A stretch of 64,000 nt of DNA from JAPPHA01 sp964291635 (lineage in GTDB: Bacteria; Pseudomonadota; Alphaproteobacteria; Rhodobacterales; Rhodobacteraceae), in assembly GCA_964291635.2 (NCBI GenBank), contig OZ219892.1, positions 186,001-250,000 of the forward strand, given 5' to 3'. This document shows positions 17,590-27,214 of the stretch, one piece after another. A program made the translations under genes and the position numbers. The notes below the pieces were generated by a model. The model was not told the DNA's origin. It made no database searches and saw only the letters and a list, made by a program, of their open reading frames with translations. Position 1 is the first letter of the stretch; the number at the start of each line of letters is the position of its first letter.

Positions 17590-18339
17590 GTGAAACGCCG
17601 CATTGCCAGTCTCCCGATGTACATTCTGCCGGAGACCATTGATGATCATGACCGATATTGGTCGCTAATCCGTCACCACTTGGGAAACGAAGGTCTTGAC
17701 GCTCCCGAGAAGCTGGATCCAACTGAATTCACCCTGCCCGATCCGACTCTCGACGAACTGTACTTCACCCAGATTTGCGGGCTGCCTTTCCGGCGCAACC
17801 TGGCCGGCCACGTTACATTGATCGGTACGCCGGATTACGGCGTCTTCGGTAGCAAGCCGGGATATTACCGGAGCGCAATTGTCGTCCGTCGAGATGACCG
17901 GCGAAACCGGATCGATGAATTCGACGGTGCCAATTTGGCCTACAACAACAAGCTGTCGCAGTCAGGATACGCGGTTCCAACAGGAATTGCGCGCATTCAT
18001 GGTATTACCTTTGGGGGCCAGATGCATTCCGGTTCCCACCGGCATTCGATACGCATGGTCGCATCAGGACAAGCCGACATCGCTGCAATCGACGCGGTTT
18101 CGCTCGACCTGATTTCCCGAATTGGATCCGATCCGGACACGGGTCATCTGAGAATCGTCTTCTGGAGCGAACCAACGCCCGGGCTGCCTTACGTAACCTG
18201 GAAGAATGCCGACCCCGACCCTTTCTTTCGCGCTGTCAGATCGGCAATACGGGATCTGAGCGTCGATTTGCGATGTCGACTGCGGTTGTTCGATCTCGTC
18301 TCCATTCCGTCCTCCGAATACCATTCGGTCACTCCCTGA
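17590..18339 (+). CDS. PhnD/SsuA-type substrate-binding protein without signal peptide
   Basis: A 249-residue protein opening MKRRIASLPMYILPETIDDHDR, characteristic of a PhnD-like family of phosphate/phosphonate-type binding folds. The GSKPGYYRSAIVVRRDD, YNNKLSQSGYA, GSHRHSIRMVASGQADIAAID segments are the typical hinge and ligand pocket region (ASGQADIAAID equals the GxADxAxxD motif). No export signal is visible at the likely start (GTG 17590), so it may be cytoplasmic and bind a small anion. No ABC permease is adjacent. Confidence 0.72.
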   Translation: MKRRIASLPMYILPETIDDHDRYWSLIRHHLGNEGLDAPEKLDPTEFTLPDPTLDELYFTQICGLPFRRNLAGHVTLIGTPDYGVFGSKPGYYRSAIVVRRDDRRNRIDEFDGANLAYNNKLSQSGYAVPTGIARIHGITFGGQMHSGSHRHSIRMVASGQADIAAIDAVSLDLISRIGSDPDTGHLRIVFWSEPTPGLPYVTWKNADPDPFFRAVRSAIRDLSVDLRCRLRLFDLVSIPSSEYHSVTP

Positions 18340-18680
18340 TTGATTTTCATCCGATTCGTTCGAAGCCCTGTCCTGGCTCCTTCAAATTGCGGATGCGGCC
18401 ACGGCGAGAAATGCGTCCTTGAACCTCGAATTATGCCGTGAACAAGGATGCGTGCGCTGTCTGCAGTCTTTTATCCCGTTTGAGCGGATTCCGCACGTCA
18501 TGCACTGCCGAAATTTCAAAAGTTGTCGTAAATTCAACTCTCAAAAGCAAATTCCTGCACAAAAAAGCCACCCAGTCGCGCGATCTTGTCCATACCGAGA
18601 AAATTCACCAGACAACAACGTGGAAGAAAGCCGTTCAAGCGTGGCGGTGGTACCGTGTGTTCGTCCCGGTGAACGGCCGA
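18340..18680. other. Convergent intergenic region
   Basis: 341 bp between the ends of the PhnD-like and DjlA-like genes. More A/T-rich than its neighbours; no gene, tRNA or clear terminator recognised. Confidence 0.5.
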
Positions 18681-19463
18681 TCAATTCGTCAATTCACGCA
18701 TCTTTTTTATTCTGTCATACGCATCGTTGGCTTCGGCAGTCTTTGTTTCGCCGAGCTTGCGAAATTCGACCGGGATTCCCTGCGCCTCCAGTCGATCAGG
18801 ATGATAATTCCGGACAATTTTGAGGTAAGCCGCGCGAACTTCCGAATCCGAGGCGTCCGGACTCAGGCCCAGGACTTCGTAAGGATCGACGGTGTCATCA
18901 CGAGTTGACGAAATGTAGGTCCCTTCGATTCGAGACCAGTCCCCATCGCTGAAACCGAAAATCCGCGCGACACTCGCCAGGAACCGGCGTTCACTTGGGT
19001 GGTAGACGCCGTCGGCGACGGCGATCTGAAGTAATCCTGCAAGGAAGCTCTCCAGCACATTACGGTCTTCGGAAAAGATCACCCGGATCTGCCTCGCGTA
19101 TGGCTCGAACCCGAGCGAATCCGACTTGGCTGCATTGAAAATCAGATGAACGTTGGAATAGGCGTCTTCGGGAATCGGGAATACGGCCTTCAGTGTTTCG
19201 ACCTCATCCCTTGTGACCTTGCCGTCTACCTTGCTCAGTTTTGCGGCGAGCGTAATGAGCGAAAAAATGAAGGCCCATTGAAGTTCCTCGGGAGAACCCC
19301 TTCGACCGGGATTATCGCGGAGGTCTCTCTTGCGTACGGTTCCCTCGCCACCCAGCATGGACTTTTCGACGAAATGCCCGGCGACCACACCGAACAAGGC
19401 TCCGATTGGACCTCCGAAAGCAAATCCGATCGTTCCTCCCAGTATCTTTCCAAGTGCACTCAA
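18681..19463 (-). CDS. DjlA-like co-chaperone (TerB-type domain plus J domain)
   Basis: A 260-residue protein. The N-terminal glycine-rich hydrophobic stretch (GKILGGTIGFAFGGPIGALFG, positions 5-25) is a likely membrane anchor, as in DjlA. The central region (residues about 60-175) is a TerB/DjlA domain with KLSKVDGKVTRDEV and AVADGVYHPSERR. The C-terminal J domain (residues about 193-258) has DPYEVLGLSPDAS and the HPD tripeptide in NYHPDRLEAQG that stimulates DnaK. DjlA family is therefore well supported; its DnaK client role is family knowledge. Confidence 0.85.
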   Translation of the reverse strand: MSALGKILGGTIGFAFGGPIGALFGVVAGHFVEKSMLGGEGTVRKRDLRDNPGRRGSPEELQWAFIFSLITLAAKLSKVDGKVTRDEVETLKAVFPIPEDAYSNVHLIFNAAKSDSLGFEPYARQIRVIFSEDRNVLESFLAGLLQIAVADGVYHPSERRFLASVARIFGFSDGDWSRIEGTYISSTRDDTVDPYEVLGLSPDASDSEVRAAYLKIVRNYHPDRLEAQGIPVEFRKLGETKTAEANDAYDRIKKMRELTN

Positions 19464-19762
19464 TTTCCAATCTCCGCCTCAATCGAATTTAAGCCGCCCT
19501 GAATCGCGGTTGGCGGCCCCATGATTTCGATTACGTTGTGGATAATCGGAAATCATCCAGATTCAAGGATCGTTTGCGGTTCGGCTTCCGCCGTGACTTG
19601 ACCGGAATGGCCTCACGGCCGTCGGCATGCAGGGAAATCCCTTCGCGAGATTTCGTTGGTCCCCGAAAATTGAAGATGGTAGATGAGCGAACGAAGCGGT
19701 GGCGGCGGTCACTACTTCGAGTGACAAAACCAGACCATTTACGACAACTCGGATCAAGATCC

Positions 19763-20461
19763 ATGCACATCGGCATACTGCAGACCGGGCGGACTCATGA
19801 GGCACTGGTCTCCAAGCACGGCGAATACCCGGACATGTTTGCGAGGCTGTTATCGGGACAAGGCATGCAATTTTCGACATGGCTGGTCCTGGAGTGCCGT
19901 CTACCGGAGAGTCCTGCGTGCGCCGATGGCTGGCTCATCACGGGTTCACGCTTTTCGACATATGAAGATCATCCCTGGATTCCGCCGCTCGAGGATTTCA
20001 TCAGGGCAACCTATGAGGCGGGGGTTCCAATGATCGGCGTTTGTTTCGGTCATCAGATCATCGCGCAAGCGCTGGGCGGGGTCGTCGAAAAGTTCCCGGG
20101 AGGTTGGTCAGTAGGACGCACGGCGTATCGCGTGGACGGTTTTCAAGAACCGTTGTCCTTGCTGTCGTGGCACCAGGACCAGGTTTGTGAAATCCCGCCG
20201 GAAGCCCGGGTGATCGGCTCCAGCGACAGTTGCCGGAACGCCGTCCTGGCGTACAAGGGAAATGCTCTTTCCATACAACCCCACCCGGAGTTCGATGCGG
20301 ATTTTGTTGATGGCCTCTTCGAGAAAGTCGGACTTCAAGCCGTGGGTACCGAACGCACCAGGGAAGAACAGTCGAAGCTTCACGCACCACTCGACGCAGA
20401 CAAGATCGCCAAAGTCATGACTGGATTTTTCAGGGAGCCCGGTTCCTGGCCGCCATCCTGA
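19763..20461 (+). CDS. Class I glutamine amidotransferase family protein
   Basis: A 232-residue stand-alone GATase resembling GMP-synthase-like amidotransferases and PuuD-like hydrolases. Motifs: GWLITGSRFSTYED, the nucleophile elbow IGVCFGHQIIAQALGG, LSWHQDQV, and the His-Glu pair in IQPHPEFDADF. Start at ATG 19763 (MHIGILQTGRTHE) is chosen; the frame is open 75 codons upstream but that part is not family-like. A PuuB-like oxidase lies 1.3 kb downstream, so a role in polyamine or gamma-glutamyl metabolism is possible but unproved. Confidence 0.8.
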   Translation: MHIGILQTGRTHEALVSKHGEYPDMFARLLSGQGMQFSTWLVLECRLPESPACADGWLITGSRFSTYEDHPWIPPLEDFIRATYEAGVPMIGVCFGHQIIAQALGGVVEKFPGGWSVGRTAYRVDGFQEPLSLLSWHQDQVCEIPPEARVIGSSDSCRNAVLAYKGNALSIQPHPEFDADFVDGLFEKVGLQAVGTERTREEQSKLHAPLDADKIAKVMTGFFREPGSWPPS

Positions 20462-20799
20462 ACCAACGGTTTTCTAACGATCGCCCGTAGTCCCGTTTCC
20501 AGCCGAGCCGGGTGAACCGGGAGACAGGGCTCAGCCGCAATGGTTCTCACCGCAACTGCGGGATCACGAATGGCGACCCTCCCCCTGGCCCAGGGTAGGC
20601 GCATTTCACCTCGACTCCAACCCCAAGACGACGCCGACATGAGTGAGATCGACGGGGGCGCAGCACCGGCAGCGTCAAAGCGGCTGCAATGAATGAGCCA
20701 GCATGTCCCGGTCAAACCGTGACAAGCCATTCGTGAGTGTCAGCCGTGCAGTTCCTGACTCATTCGCGTCCCGCCCGGTGCCATGGCCTATGATGGAAT
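20462..20799. other. Non-coding stretch beside the BCCT pseudogene
   Basis: No gene recognised. It may include further eroded 3' sequence of the BCCT transporter, but I could not align it by eye. Confidence 0.4.
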
Positions 20800-21560
20800 G
20801 CTGACCGCTCCGGGATCAACAGCCAGCGACTTGAGAAGCCCCCAGGCCATGGCCAGAAGGCCGACTGCGCGCCCTACCGGACCGTAAATCCGATCTCCGA
20901 TGAGTGGATCTAGCGAGCGACGACGTAAACGGCCCAACCATGGCACTCCCAATGACATTAGGTCACGCGCATCGCATCCACGGCACGAAGAACCGTCATC
21001 TCCGCGTGTCCCTGCCTGTCCGCGTGCGGATTGTTCGGATAGCCGAATGTACCGGAGTTGCCGAAGCAGAAAACCGGTTCACCAACGCCGAAGAACAGGA
21101 TTTCCATACCGAAACCGGTAGAAATTAGCATTGAAAACCACGAGAAGTGGCAGGATTCAGACCGGCTGTCGTCGTCGCCAAGCTTCACGGCGCACCACTT
21201 CGAGCACATCAGATTAATGCACAATGCGAACGGGACCAACACCGCCGAGATGTAGTGCCAGCTCAGGCCGGTTTCGATCCAGCCGCAATGGTGCCATAGC
21301 TTCCTCCTGCAATCCCGACATCCGGGACCGTGAACAACACGAAAGCGATCACCTTGCCCTTTGAGTGATTCCCAGCCCCGGATGCAGCGCGGTGAAAAAC
21401 CCGAACTTTGCAACCAGATGTGCGTTTGGATTTTTGGCAAACAAGATTCCCGCTCCCTATGCTCTTTTCGCACAGCGGTTGCAATCTTGTGCCACGATGT
21501 TTCGCGCAATGGATAAACAACGATGGAAACAACCCGGAAGGCCGTTCATGTTATGGGAAA
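20800..21560 (-). pseudogene. BCCT-family betaine/carnitine/choline transporter, heavily decayed
   Basis: Read leftward, pieces of a BCCT transporter appear in changing frames. NPNVFFTALHPG near 21400 suggests the N-terminus. SWFSMLISTGFGMEILFFG with VGEPVF after it (about 21075) is the family's core helix. YPNNPHADR and AMRVT then stop, followed by HGWAVYVV and, in another frame, LIGDRIYGPVGRAVGLLAMAW. At least three frameshifts or stops and an internal deletion separate these, and most of the roughly 500-700 residue transporter is gone. Boundaries are approximate. Loss of an osmolyte importer next to an amine oxidase is notable. Confidence 0.65.
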
Positions 21561-21803
21561 GGGCACTTCCCCACTCATCGACCCGGGAAGGCTAACGGGT
21601 GATGGTTTTGACGGAACAGGTCCGGGACATGCCGGATGTCTCCGGGTTTTGTCTCTCCTGTTCTTTAACCACGTCTCAGATATCCGCGCATGCACCTCGG
21701 CGACCTGTCAAAACCACTTCGCCACCGTGGAATTTGACCGTAAACGATCGGGAAGCATTTCAAAGGGGTGAACTTCGACGGACACTTGCCGGAGCCAGTC
21801 GTA

Positions 21804-23120
21804 ATGCCGAATCCGCTGCACGCCAATGATCGACCGGGAACGTACCCGACAAGCTGGTACCAGTCGACAGTTCCGGTCCGCGCGCCCGTGCAGCCGCTTG
21901 AAGCCGACCTTTCAGTCGATGTCTGTGTCATCGGCGGAGGGTATACCGGGTTGTCGTCTGCCATTCACCTGGCGGAATTCGGATACGACGTCGTGGTACT
22001 TGATGCCCACCGCGTCGGTTGGGGAGCTTCGGGACGAAACGGTGGCCAGGTCGGATCAGGTCAACGACTGGGACAGGACGTTCTCGAAAGGAACTTCGGC
22101 CACGATCACGCCCGCGCATTGTGGTTAATCGCCGAAGAAGCGAAGTCCACAGTCCGTGCGCTCATCCGAAAGCACGACATCCGCTGCGACTATCGGCCGG
22201 GTGTTGCCGGGCTCGGCCAGGGAAAAGAATCGGCACGACTCGCCCGCTCAACGCTTGAACATCTTGAGCGAAGTTACGGTTACGACAAGCTGGAATTGCT
22301 CGACGATGACTCGCTCACCGAACTCGTCGGCTCAACAGTATTCAGAGGTGGGTTGATCGACTGGGGCGCCGGCCACCTGCATCCATTGAAATTCGCCCTC
22401 GGGTTGGCTGACGCAGCATGTGAAATCGGGGTCCAGATTTTCGAAATGTCCGAGGCCCAGGCGATCAGACACGGGAAAAGCACAACGGTAAAGACGGTGA
22501 AGATGGCGAAGGGAAGCGTTTCCGCAAACGCGGTTGTCATCGCCTGCAACGGATACCTTGGAGCGCTTGATACTGAAATCGCCCGCAGGGTCATGCCCAT
22601 CAACAGCTTCATGGTCGCCACCGAACCGCTCGACGAAAGCAGGGCCAAACGATTGCTTCTCCGAGATGTCGCTGCCTACGACGACAGGTTCGTTGTCAAT
22701 TACTTTCGAAGAACGCCCGATCACAGACTTCTCTTCGGAGGAGGTGAAAGCTATGGTGTCCGATTTCCTCCCGATATTGCGCGCAAGGTGCGAAAACGCA
22801 TGCTCAGGATATTTCCCGATCTCCGCGATGTCCGTATTGAGTATGCCTGGGGCGGAACCCTCGCGATAACCCGTAACCGGATGCCTCACTTTGCGCGGGT
22901 TGAAAAGGGCATTTACTCCGCGTCCGGTTATTCCGGTCACGGTGTGGCCATGGCAACCATGGCGGGCAAGATCATCGCACAGGCGATCAACGGAGATCTC
23001 GAAAGGTTCGACGTCATGTCGCGCGTGCCAATACCTGTTTTTCCCGGGGGAAACCGCCTGAGGTCACCCGTTCTGGCTCTCGCACTCATTTGGTTCGCCA
23101 TTCGCGACCGCATCCTGTAA
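21804..23120 (+). CDS. FAD-dependent amine oxidase, PuuB (gamma-glutamylputrescine oxidase) type
   Basis: A flavoprotein of the DAO/PuuB family, about 438 aa from the preferred start ATG 21804 (MPNPLHANDRPGTYPTSWY); a GTG at 21768 would add 12 residues. The N-terminal PTSWYQSTVP precedes the dinucleotide fold VCVIGGGYTGLSSAIHLAE, then GWGASGRNGGQ, the hallmark of PuuB-like enzymes. The C-terminal WGGTLAITRNRMPHF and SGYSGHGVAMATMAGK close the FAD site. It oxidises a secondary amine to an aldehyde with oxygen; exact substrate is unknown. Followed by a strong terminator, so it is probably monocistronic. Confidence 0.85.
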   Translation: MPNPLHANDRPGTYPTSWYQSTVPVRAPVQPLEADLSVDVCVIGGGYTGLSSAIHLAEFGYDVVVLDAHRVGWGASGRNGGQVGSGQRLGQDVLERNFGHDHARALWLIAEEAKSTVRALIRKHDIRCDYRPGVAGLGQGKESARLARSTLEHLERSYGYDKLELLDDDSLTELVGSTVFRGGLIDWGAGHLHPLKFALGLADAACEIGVQIFEMSEAQAIRHGKSTTVKTVKMAKGSVSANAVVIACNGYLGALDTEIARRVMPINSFMVATEPLDESRAKRLLLRDVAAYDDRFVVNYFRRTPDHRLLFGGGESYGVRFPPDIARKVRKRMLRIFPDLRDVRIEYAWGGTLAITRNRMPHFARVEKGIYSASGYSGHGVAMATMAGKIIAQAINGDLERFDVMSRVPIPVFPGGNRLRSPVLALALIWFAIRDRIL

Positions 23121-23139
23121 TCTTCGGTGTCGCGAGACT

Positions 23140-23173
23140 CTGGCGCCTCGGGAACCGGGTGCCAGGGTTTTTT
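23140..23173 (+). terminator. Rho-independent terminator after the FAD oxidase
   Basis: ctggcgcc at 23140-23147 pairs with gggtgccag ending at 23165 (one G-T pair), loop about nine bases, followed by ggtttttt. Placed 20 bp after the oxidase stop. Confidence 0.75.
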
Positions 23174-23226
23174 CGGCAAGAAACGAGGAGTCTGTTCGGG
23201 GCAATGCCTCAGTCCACGATTGACCA

Positions 23227-23865
23227 ATGACGAAACACAGTAGAGACGAAGCCTATCGGCTGAAAGACAGCGATGCGCACCGGAAATACTACGATGCCTG
23301 GTCCAGTAGCTATGACACGGATTTTGCCGTCAGGTCGGGCTACGTCTACCCGGAAGAACTCGCTCAACGATTTTTCGCGTGTGCGGACCCCGAAGACGGC
23401 CCGATCCTCGACATCGGGTGCGGCACGGGATTGGTCGGTCTGGCATTCGCGGGTCGGGGTAAGGCGGTCGACGGGATGGACATTTCAACCGGCATGCTTG
23501 CCGAAGCCGGTCGAACCGGTGCCTATCGCGACCTGATTGAAGTTGACCTGACCGATCCGTCGACAATTCCGCCAAGGCGTTACGGGGGGCTGGTCAGTTG
23601 CGGGACGTTTACGATCGGACATCTGGGCCCCGTTGCATTCGAATCCACGTTGCAACTGGCACGTCCCGGAGCGCTTTGCGCAATCGGAATCAATCAACTG
23701 CATTATGAGAATGAACATTTCGGTGCATCGATTGAGTCGTTGGTCGACAAGGGACAGATTTCCGCGTTCAGCATCCATGTTGTCCCCGTTTACAGAGACG
23801 TGGAAGAACCGGATGCACCAATCAACCTGTCCAACGTGGTCATGTTTCGAATCGCCGCGGAATGA
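23227..23865 (+). CDS. Class I SAM-dependent methyltransferase
   Basis: A 212-residue Rossmann-type methyltransferase. Motif I is ILDIGCGTGLVGLAFAGRG (about residue 60), followed by the acidic ribose-binding DGMDIS and the motif IV region LVSCGTFTIGHLGP. The N-terminal YYDAWSSSYD is the usual opening of the WBSCR27/TPMT-like small-molecule methyltransferase group. No neighbour gives the substrate. ATG start at 23227. Confidence 0.82.
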   Translation: MTKHSRDEAYRLKDSDAHRKYYDAWSSSYDTDFAVRSGYVYPEELAQRFFACADPEDGPILDIGCGTGLVGLAFAGRGKAVDGMDISTGMLAEAGRTGAYRDLIEVDLTDPSTIPPRRYGGLVSCGTFTIGHLGPVAFESTLQLARPGALCAIGINQLHYENEHFGASIESLVDKGQISAFSIHVVPVYRDVEEPDAPINLSNVVMFRIAAE

Positions 23866-24158
23866 AGGCGTGGCAGGTGCGGGCGCCGGACGCGCAACCG
23901 CCCGGTTAATGAACGTCTCGCGATGCTCTGCCCTACCGACATTCCAACACACCTGGTCAAATTAACCATTCACATTCGCCGAATTCGACCGGGGTTTCGC
24001 GTGAACGGCGGGAGGCGGCCACGGCTCACGCCAACTCCCCGGGAGAAGCCGTGGATAACTGATGTCTGAAGTGTTCAGGGATATGGAAACCGGGAAACCC
24101 GGATGACGTCAATTGAGCAACCGAAGTGAAAACCGCTCGGTGGTCGATACCCTGCAGT

Positions 24159-25124
24159 CTACGCCGACAATCCGGCGCGGGTCCCGGCCCTGGACAGCTT
24201 GCGAGGAAGATTGAACTGGATGTCTTCCCTGACTCCTTCGGAAATCTCGATCGTAAGTTCAAACATCTGACCGAGCCGCGCGATCAGTCCCTGCACCAGT
24301 TTTTCCGGGGCCGAGGCACCCGCGGAAATCCCGACCGACCGGGCGTCCGACAGCCATTCCGGGTCCAGGCCGTCGGCATCCGGGACAAGGTAACTTTCGG
24401 CGCCGCACGCTTCGCCTATTTCCCGTAGTCTGCAGGAATTCGAACTGTAGTGGGCACCAATTATGAGGATGACATCGACCTGTTGCGCCATGGCCCTGAC
24501 CGCAGTCTGCCTGTTTTGGGTCGCATAACAGATGTCTTTGACGTCCGGGCCAATGATGTTCGGAAACCGGTCCACCAGTGCGGTGATGACGTCGCGCGTG
24601 TCGTCAACTCCCAGCGTTGTTTGGGTCACGTACGCCAGTTTATCGGTATTCGCCAGTTCCAGCTTCTCAACGTCTTCCACCGTTGCGATGATATGGACCC
24701 GCCCATCGACCTGACCCACTGTGCCTTCGACTTCAGGATGCCCTTCATGGGCAATCATGATCAGTTCATATCCCTTTCTTGAATACCGTTTGGCCTGATT
24801 ATGTACCTTGGTGACCAACGGACAGGTCGCGTCAATGACCTGCAGGCTTCGCTCTCCAGCTTCATTCACGACATTTCTCGACACTCCATGCGCGCTGAAG
24901 ATTGTGATTGCGCCGACTGGAACATCGCCGATGTCCTTGACAAAAACGACGCCCTTCTCTTCGAATTCGGTAACAACAGTCTTGTTGTGGACAATCTTGT
25001 TTCGGACATAGATTGGCGGGCCGTAGAGATCGAGAGCGCGCTCCACGATCTCGACCGCCCTTACCACACCCGCACAAAAACCGCGCGTTTCGGCCAATAG
25101 GACCTGCAGAGGTGGTTTTTCCAA
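24159..25124 (-). CDS. ispH: 4-hydroxy-3-methylbut-2-enyl diphosphate reductase
   Basis: Last enzyme of the MEP isoprenoid pathway, an iron-sulfur reductase making IPP and DMAPP. The three cluster cysteines are in ETRGFCAGV, DATCPLVT and SSNSCRLRE; family His/Glu motifs VHNKTVV and AHEGHPEVEGT are present, as is SAGASAPEKLVQ. A TTG start at 25124 (LEKPPLQVLL) is chosen: it matches family N-termini and has GGGAG seven bases upstream. An ATG at 25220 in the same frame would add an atypical 32-residue leader. Divergent from the ispA-type gene, placing two isoprenoid genes together. Confidence 0.94.
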   Translation of the reverse strand: MEKPPLQVLLAETRGFCAGVVRAVEIVERALDLYGPPIYVRNKIVHNKTVVTEFEEKGVVFVKDIGDVPVGAITIFSAHGVSRNVVNEAGERSLQVIDATCPLVTKVHNQAKRYSRKGYELIMIAHEGHPEVEGTVGQVDGRVHIIATVEDVEKLELANTDKLAYVTQTTLGVDDTRDVITALVDRFPNIIGPDVKDICYATQNRQTAVRAMAQQVDVILIIGAHYSSNSCRLREIGEACGAESYLVPDADGLDPEWLSDARSVGISAGASAPEKLVQGLIARLGQMFELTIEISEGVREDIQFNLPRKLSRAGTRAGLSA

Positions 25125-25499
25125 TGTTTTTCTCCCGGTGCCTGGACGAACTGGGATCGTCTCAGATCGACTGCTTTGCAGGCGCCTCGCGTCCCGAAGC
25201 CGTTGGACTGGATTTCTCATTATACACCAGCCAATGAATCCCCGTCCAGTACGCCAAGTTCATTGTTCATCTGGCCGGAGAAACAGAAATGGATTCTGCC
25301 GCACGGGATCGATGTCAGGTTCAACCAGCGCCGCCGACCCAATATTGCCGGAAAGCGAATTCTCGTCTATCGTCGCTTATGGCGTGAGTTGGGGGCTCCG
25401 CCCACCAAAGCCCGCCAGTTTCCCGTGCCCGGCTGCCGGTGCCTGAAGCTGAAAATGGCGGGTCTCAGCGATTTCATTGTTCGGTCAAGGACCTGGTGA
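25125..25499. other. Divergent spacer between ispH and ispA
   Basis: 375 bp with no recognisable gene; should hold the promoters of both isoprenoid genes. xseB, the common partner upstream of ispA, is not here. Confidence 0.5.
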
Positions 25500-26411
25500 T
25501 TGACAGATTCCTCCTTGAAATCCGGGGCAGAAGATTTTCTCAGGGAAACCGCCGCGGCGGTCGAGCAGGAACTCGCTACGGCCTTGCCGCAATCCACGGA
25601 ACGGGACTCCCGGCTTTTCGATGCCATGCGTTACGGCGTCCTTGGCGGCGGAAAACGCCTGAGGGCTTCTCTACTCAGGAGCTGCGCGCATGTCGCCGGT
25701 GCCAACGACCGGAACGCCGTGTTCGCTGCCGCGATTGTCGAACTCGTCCATGGCTATTCCCTCGTCCATGACGACCTTCCGGCGATGGACGACGACATGT
25801 TGAGGCGCGGCAAACCCACGTGCCACATTGCCTTCGACGAAGCTACGGCAATACTGGCCGGAGACGCGCTCCTCACCCTTGCATTCGAACTGTCAGCGGA
25901 TTCGAGGCTCAATGGAGACCCGGGGATCAGGTGCGAATTCTCTTCAGGTCTGGCGACTGCTGCGGGAGGCGAAGGAATGGTCGGCGGGCAAATGGTGGAC
26001 CTCCGGTCCGAAAACCGCCCAAAGAGCGATCTTGAACTCGTCAAGTTGATTTCGAAGAAAAAAACGGCGGCGCTAATCGCATTCTCGTGCGAAGCCGGCG
26101 CTATTCTTGCCGGCCAGGCCGGCCAGGAAAAACGCCGTTCCTTACGGGAATTCGGTTTTGAAATCGGACTCGGTTTTCAAATTGTCGATGACCTGCTGGA
26201 TGTTTGCGGAGATGAAAAGAAGCTCGGAAAGGAAATCGGGATGGATGCCAAGCGTGGCAAGGCCACTTTCGTCACCTCTCTTGGAGTCGAGGGTGCCAGG
26301 CGGGAAGCGGATTCTCTCTTCACATGCGCATTGGCAAGGCTGGAAAGCATGGGCAAACGGACGCGAACGCTCAGGGGAATTACCGAAATCCTGAGGGACC
26401 GCCAATCCTGA
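25500..26411 (+). CDS. ispA: Polyprenyl synthetase, farnesyl/geranylgeranyl diphosphate synthase
   Basis: Short-chain trans-prenyltransferase that condenses IPP onto allylic diphosphates. The 303-residue protein has GGGKRLR, the first aspartate-rich motif in VHDDLPAMDDD, RRGKPT, GGQMVDL and the second aspartate-rich motif in QIVDDLLDVCGD. The DDxxxxD first motif is the bacterial short-chain type. A TTG start at 25500 fits; a GTG one codon earlier is an alternative. The product chain length (C15 or C20) cannot be told from sequence with certainty. Confidence 0.9.
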   Translation: MTDSSLKSGAEDFLRETAAAVEQELATALPQSTERDSRLFDAMRYGVLGGGKRLRASLLRSCAHVAGANDRNAVFAAAIVELVHGYSLVHDDLPAMDDDMLRRGKPTCHIAFDEATAILAGDALLTLAFELSADSRLNGDPGIRCEFSSGLATAAGGEGMVGGQMVDLRSENRPKSDLELVKLISKKKTAALIAFSCEAGAILAGQAGQEKRRSLREFGFEIGLGFQIVDDLLDVCGDEKKLGKEIGMDAKRGKATFVTSLGVEGARREADSLFTCALARLESMGKRTRTLRGITEILRDRQS

Positions 26412-26701
26412 CCGTTTCCGGAAACCGTCCCTGACCCGCTCCCTTTGGTTGAAATCAAGTACTTCTGGCGATCAATGCCGAACGGCCGGCCGAGCAACTG
26501 CACGATCGCTCGTTTGCGCATTCGCGCGACAACGATAGTCCCGTTCCGGCATCTGCGCAGTATGCCTTTCGGATTTCGGTCAGTTATGGCAATTCGTTTC
26601 AGGGCGTTTCAGCGGGAAATGCGAGATTGACACATGTCAGAACAAGGGGCCATCCTCCTGAAGCTGACTGGCGAAGCGAATGAAATGGACGGAGCGGAAT
26701 C

Positions 26702-27172
26702 GTGGCGAAACGGCTTTATCTGGCAAACCCGTACGGATTTTCTTCTCAACTGAAATCAGGACCGCTTCGCGAAATCCAGGCCGCCCTGGAAAATGTCGGG
26801 GCCGAGGTTTGGGAACCGTTCGAGCGAATCGGTCAAATAGATTTCGCTCGTGACGGTTGGGCATATGATGTCGGCCAGTCGGATTTGAATGACGTCAAGG
26901 ATTCCGACGGTATCTTTGCCATCGTCAATGGTTGCCCGCCTGACGAGGGTGTCATGGTCGAACTCGGGATGGCCATAGCCTGGCGAAAGGCCGTTTTCCT
27001 GTTCCGGGACGACTTTCGGCGGTGTACGGATAGCGAGTCGTATCCGCTCAATCTCATGCTTTTCGCCGGATTGCCGCGAGACGGCTGGAGAGATCACTGG
27101 TTCGAATCGATATCGGAGATCTCCGACCCAGGAAAGGCGCTTGTTCGATGGCTTGCCGGCCAGGATTCGTGA
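26702..27172 (+). CDS. Nucleoside 2-deoxyribosyltransferase family protein
   Basis: A 156-residue protein of the NDT fold. It opens KRLYLANPYGFSSQLKSG and shows DVKDSDGIFAIVNGCPPDEGVMVELGMA, in which DGxxxxxD/E and the catalytic Glu region GVMVELG are the family hallmark. Such enzymes swap bases between deoxyribonucleosides or hydrolyse damaged deoxynucleotides. GTG start at 26702. It sits directly before hisB, about 40 bp apart, which may be chance. Confidence 0.85.
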   Translation: MAKRLYLANPYGFSSQLKSGPLREIQAALENVGAEVWEPFERIGQIDFARDGWAYDVGQSDLNDVKDSDGIFAIVNGCPPDEGVMVELGMAIAWRKAVFLFRDDFRRCTDSESYPLNLMLFAGLPRDGWRDHWFESISEISDPGKALVRWLAGQDS

Positions 27173-27214
27173 CTCGCTCAATTCGTTCAACTCAAGTACA
27201 GCCGGGCAAAAGAC

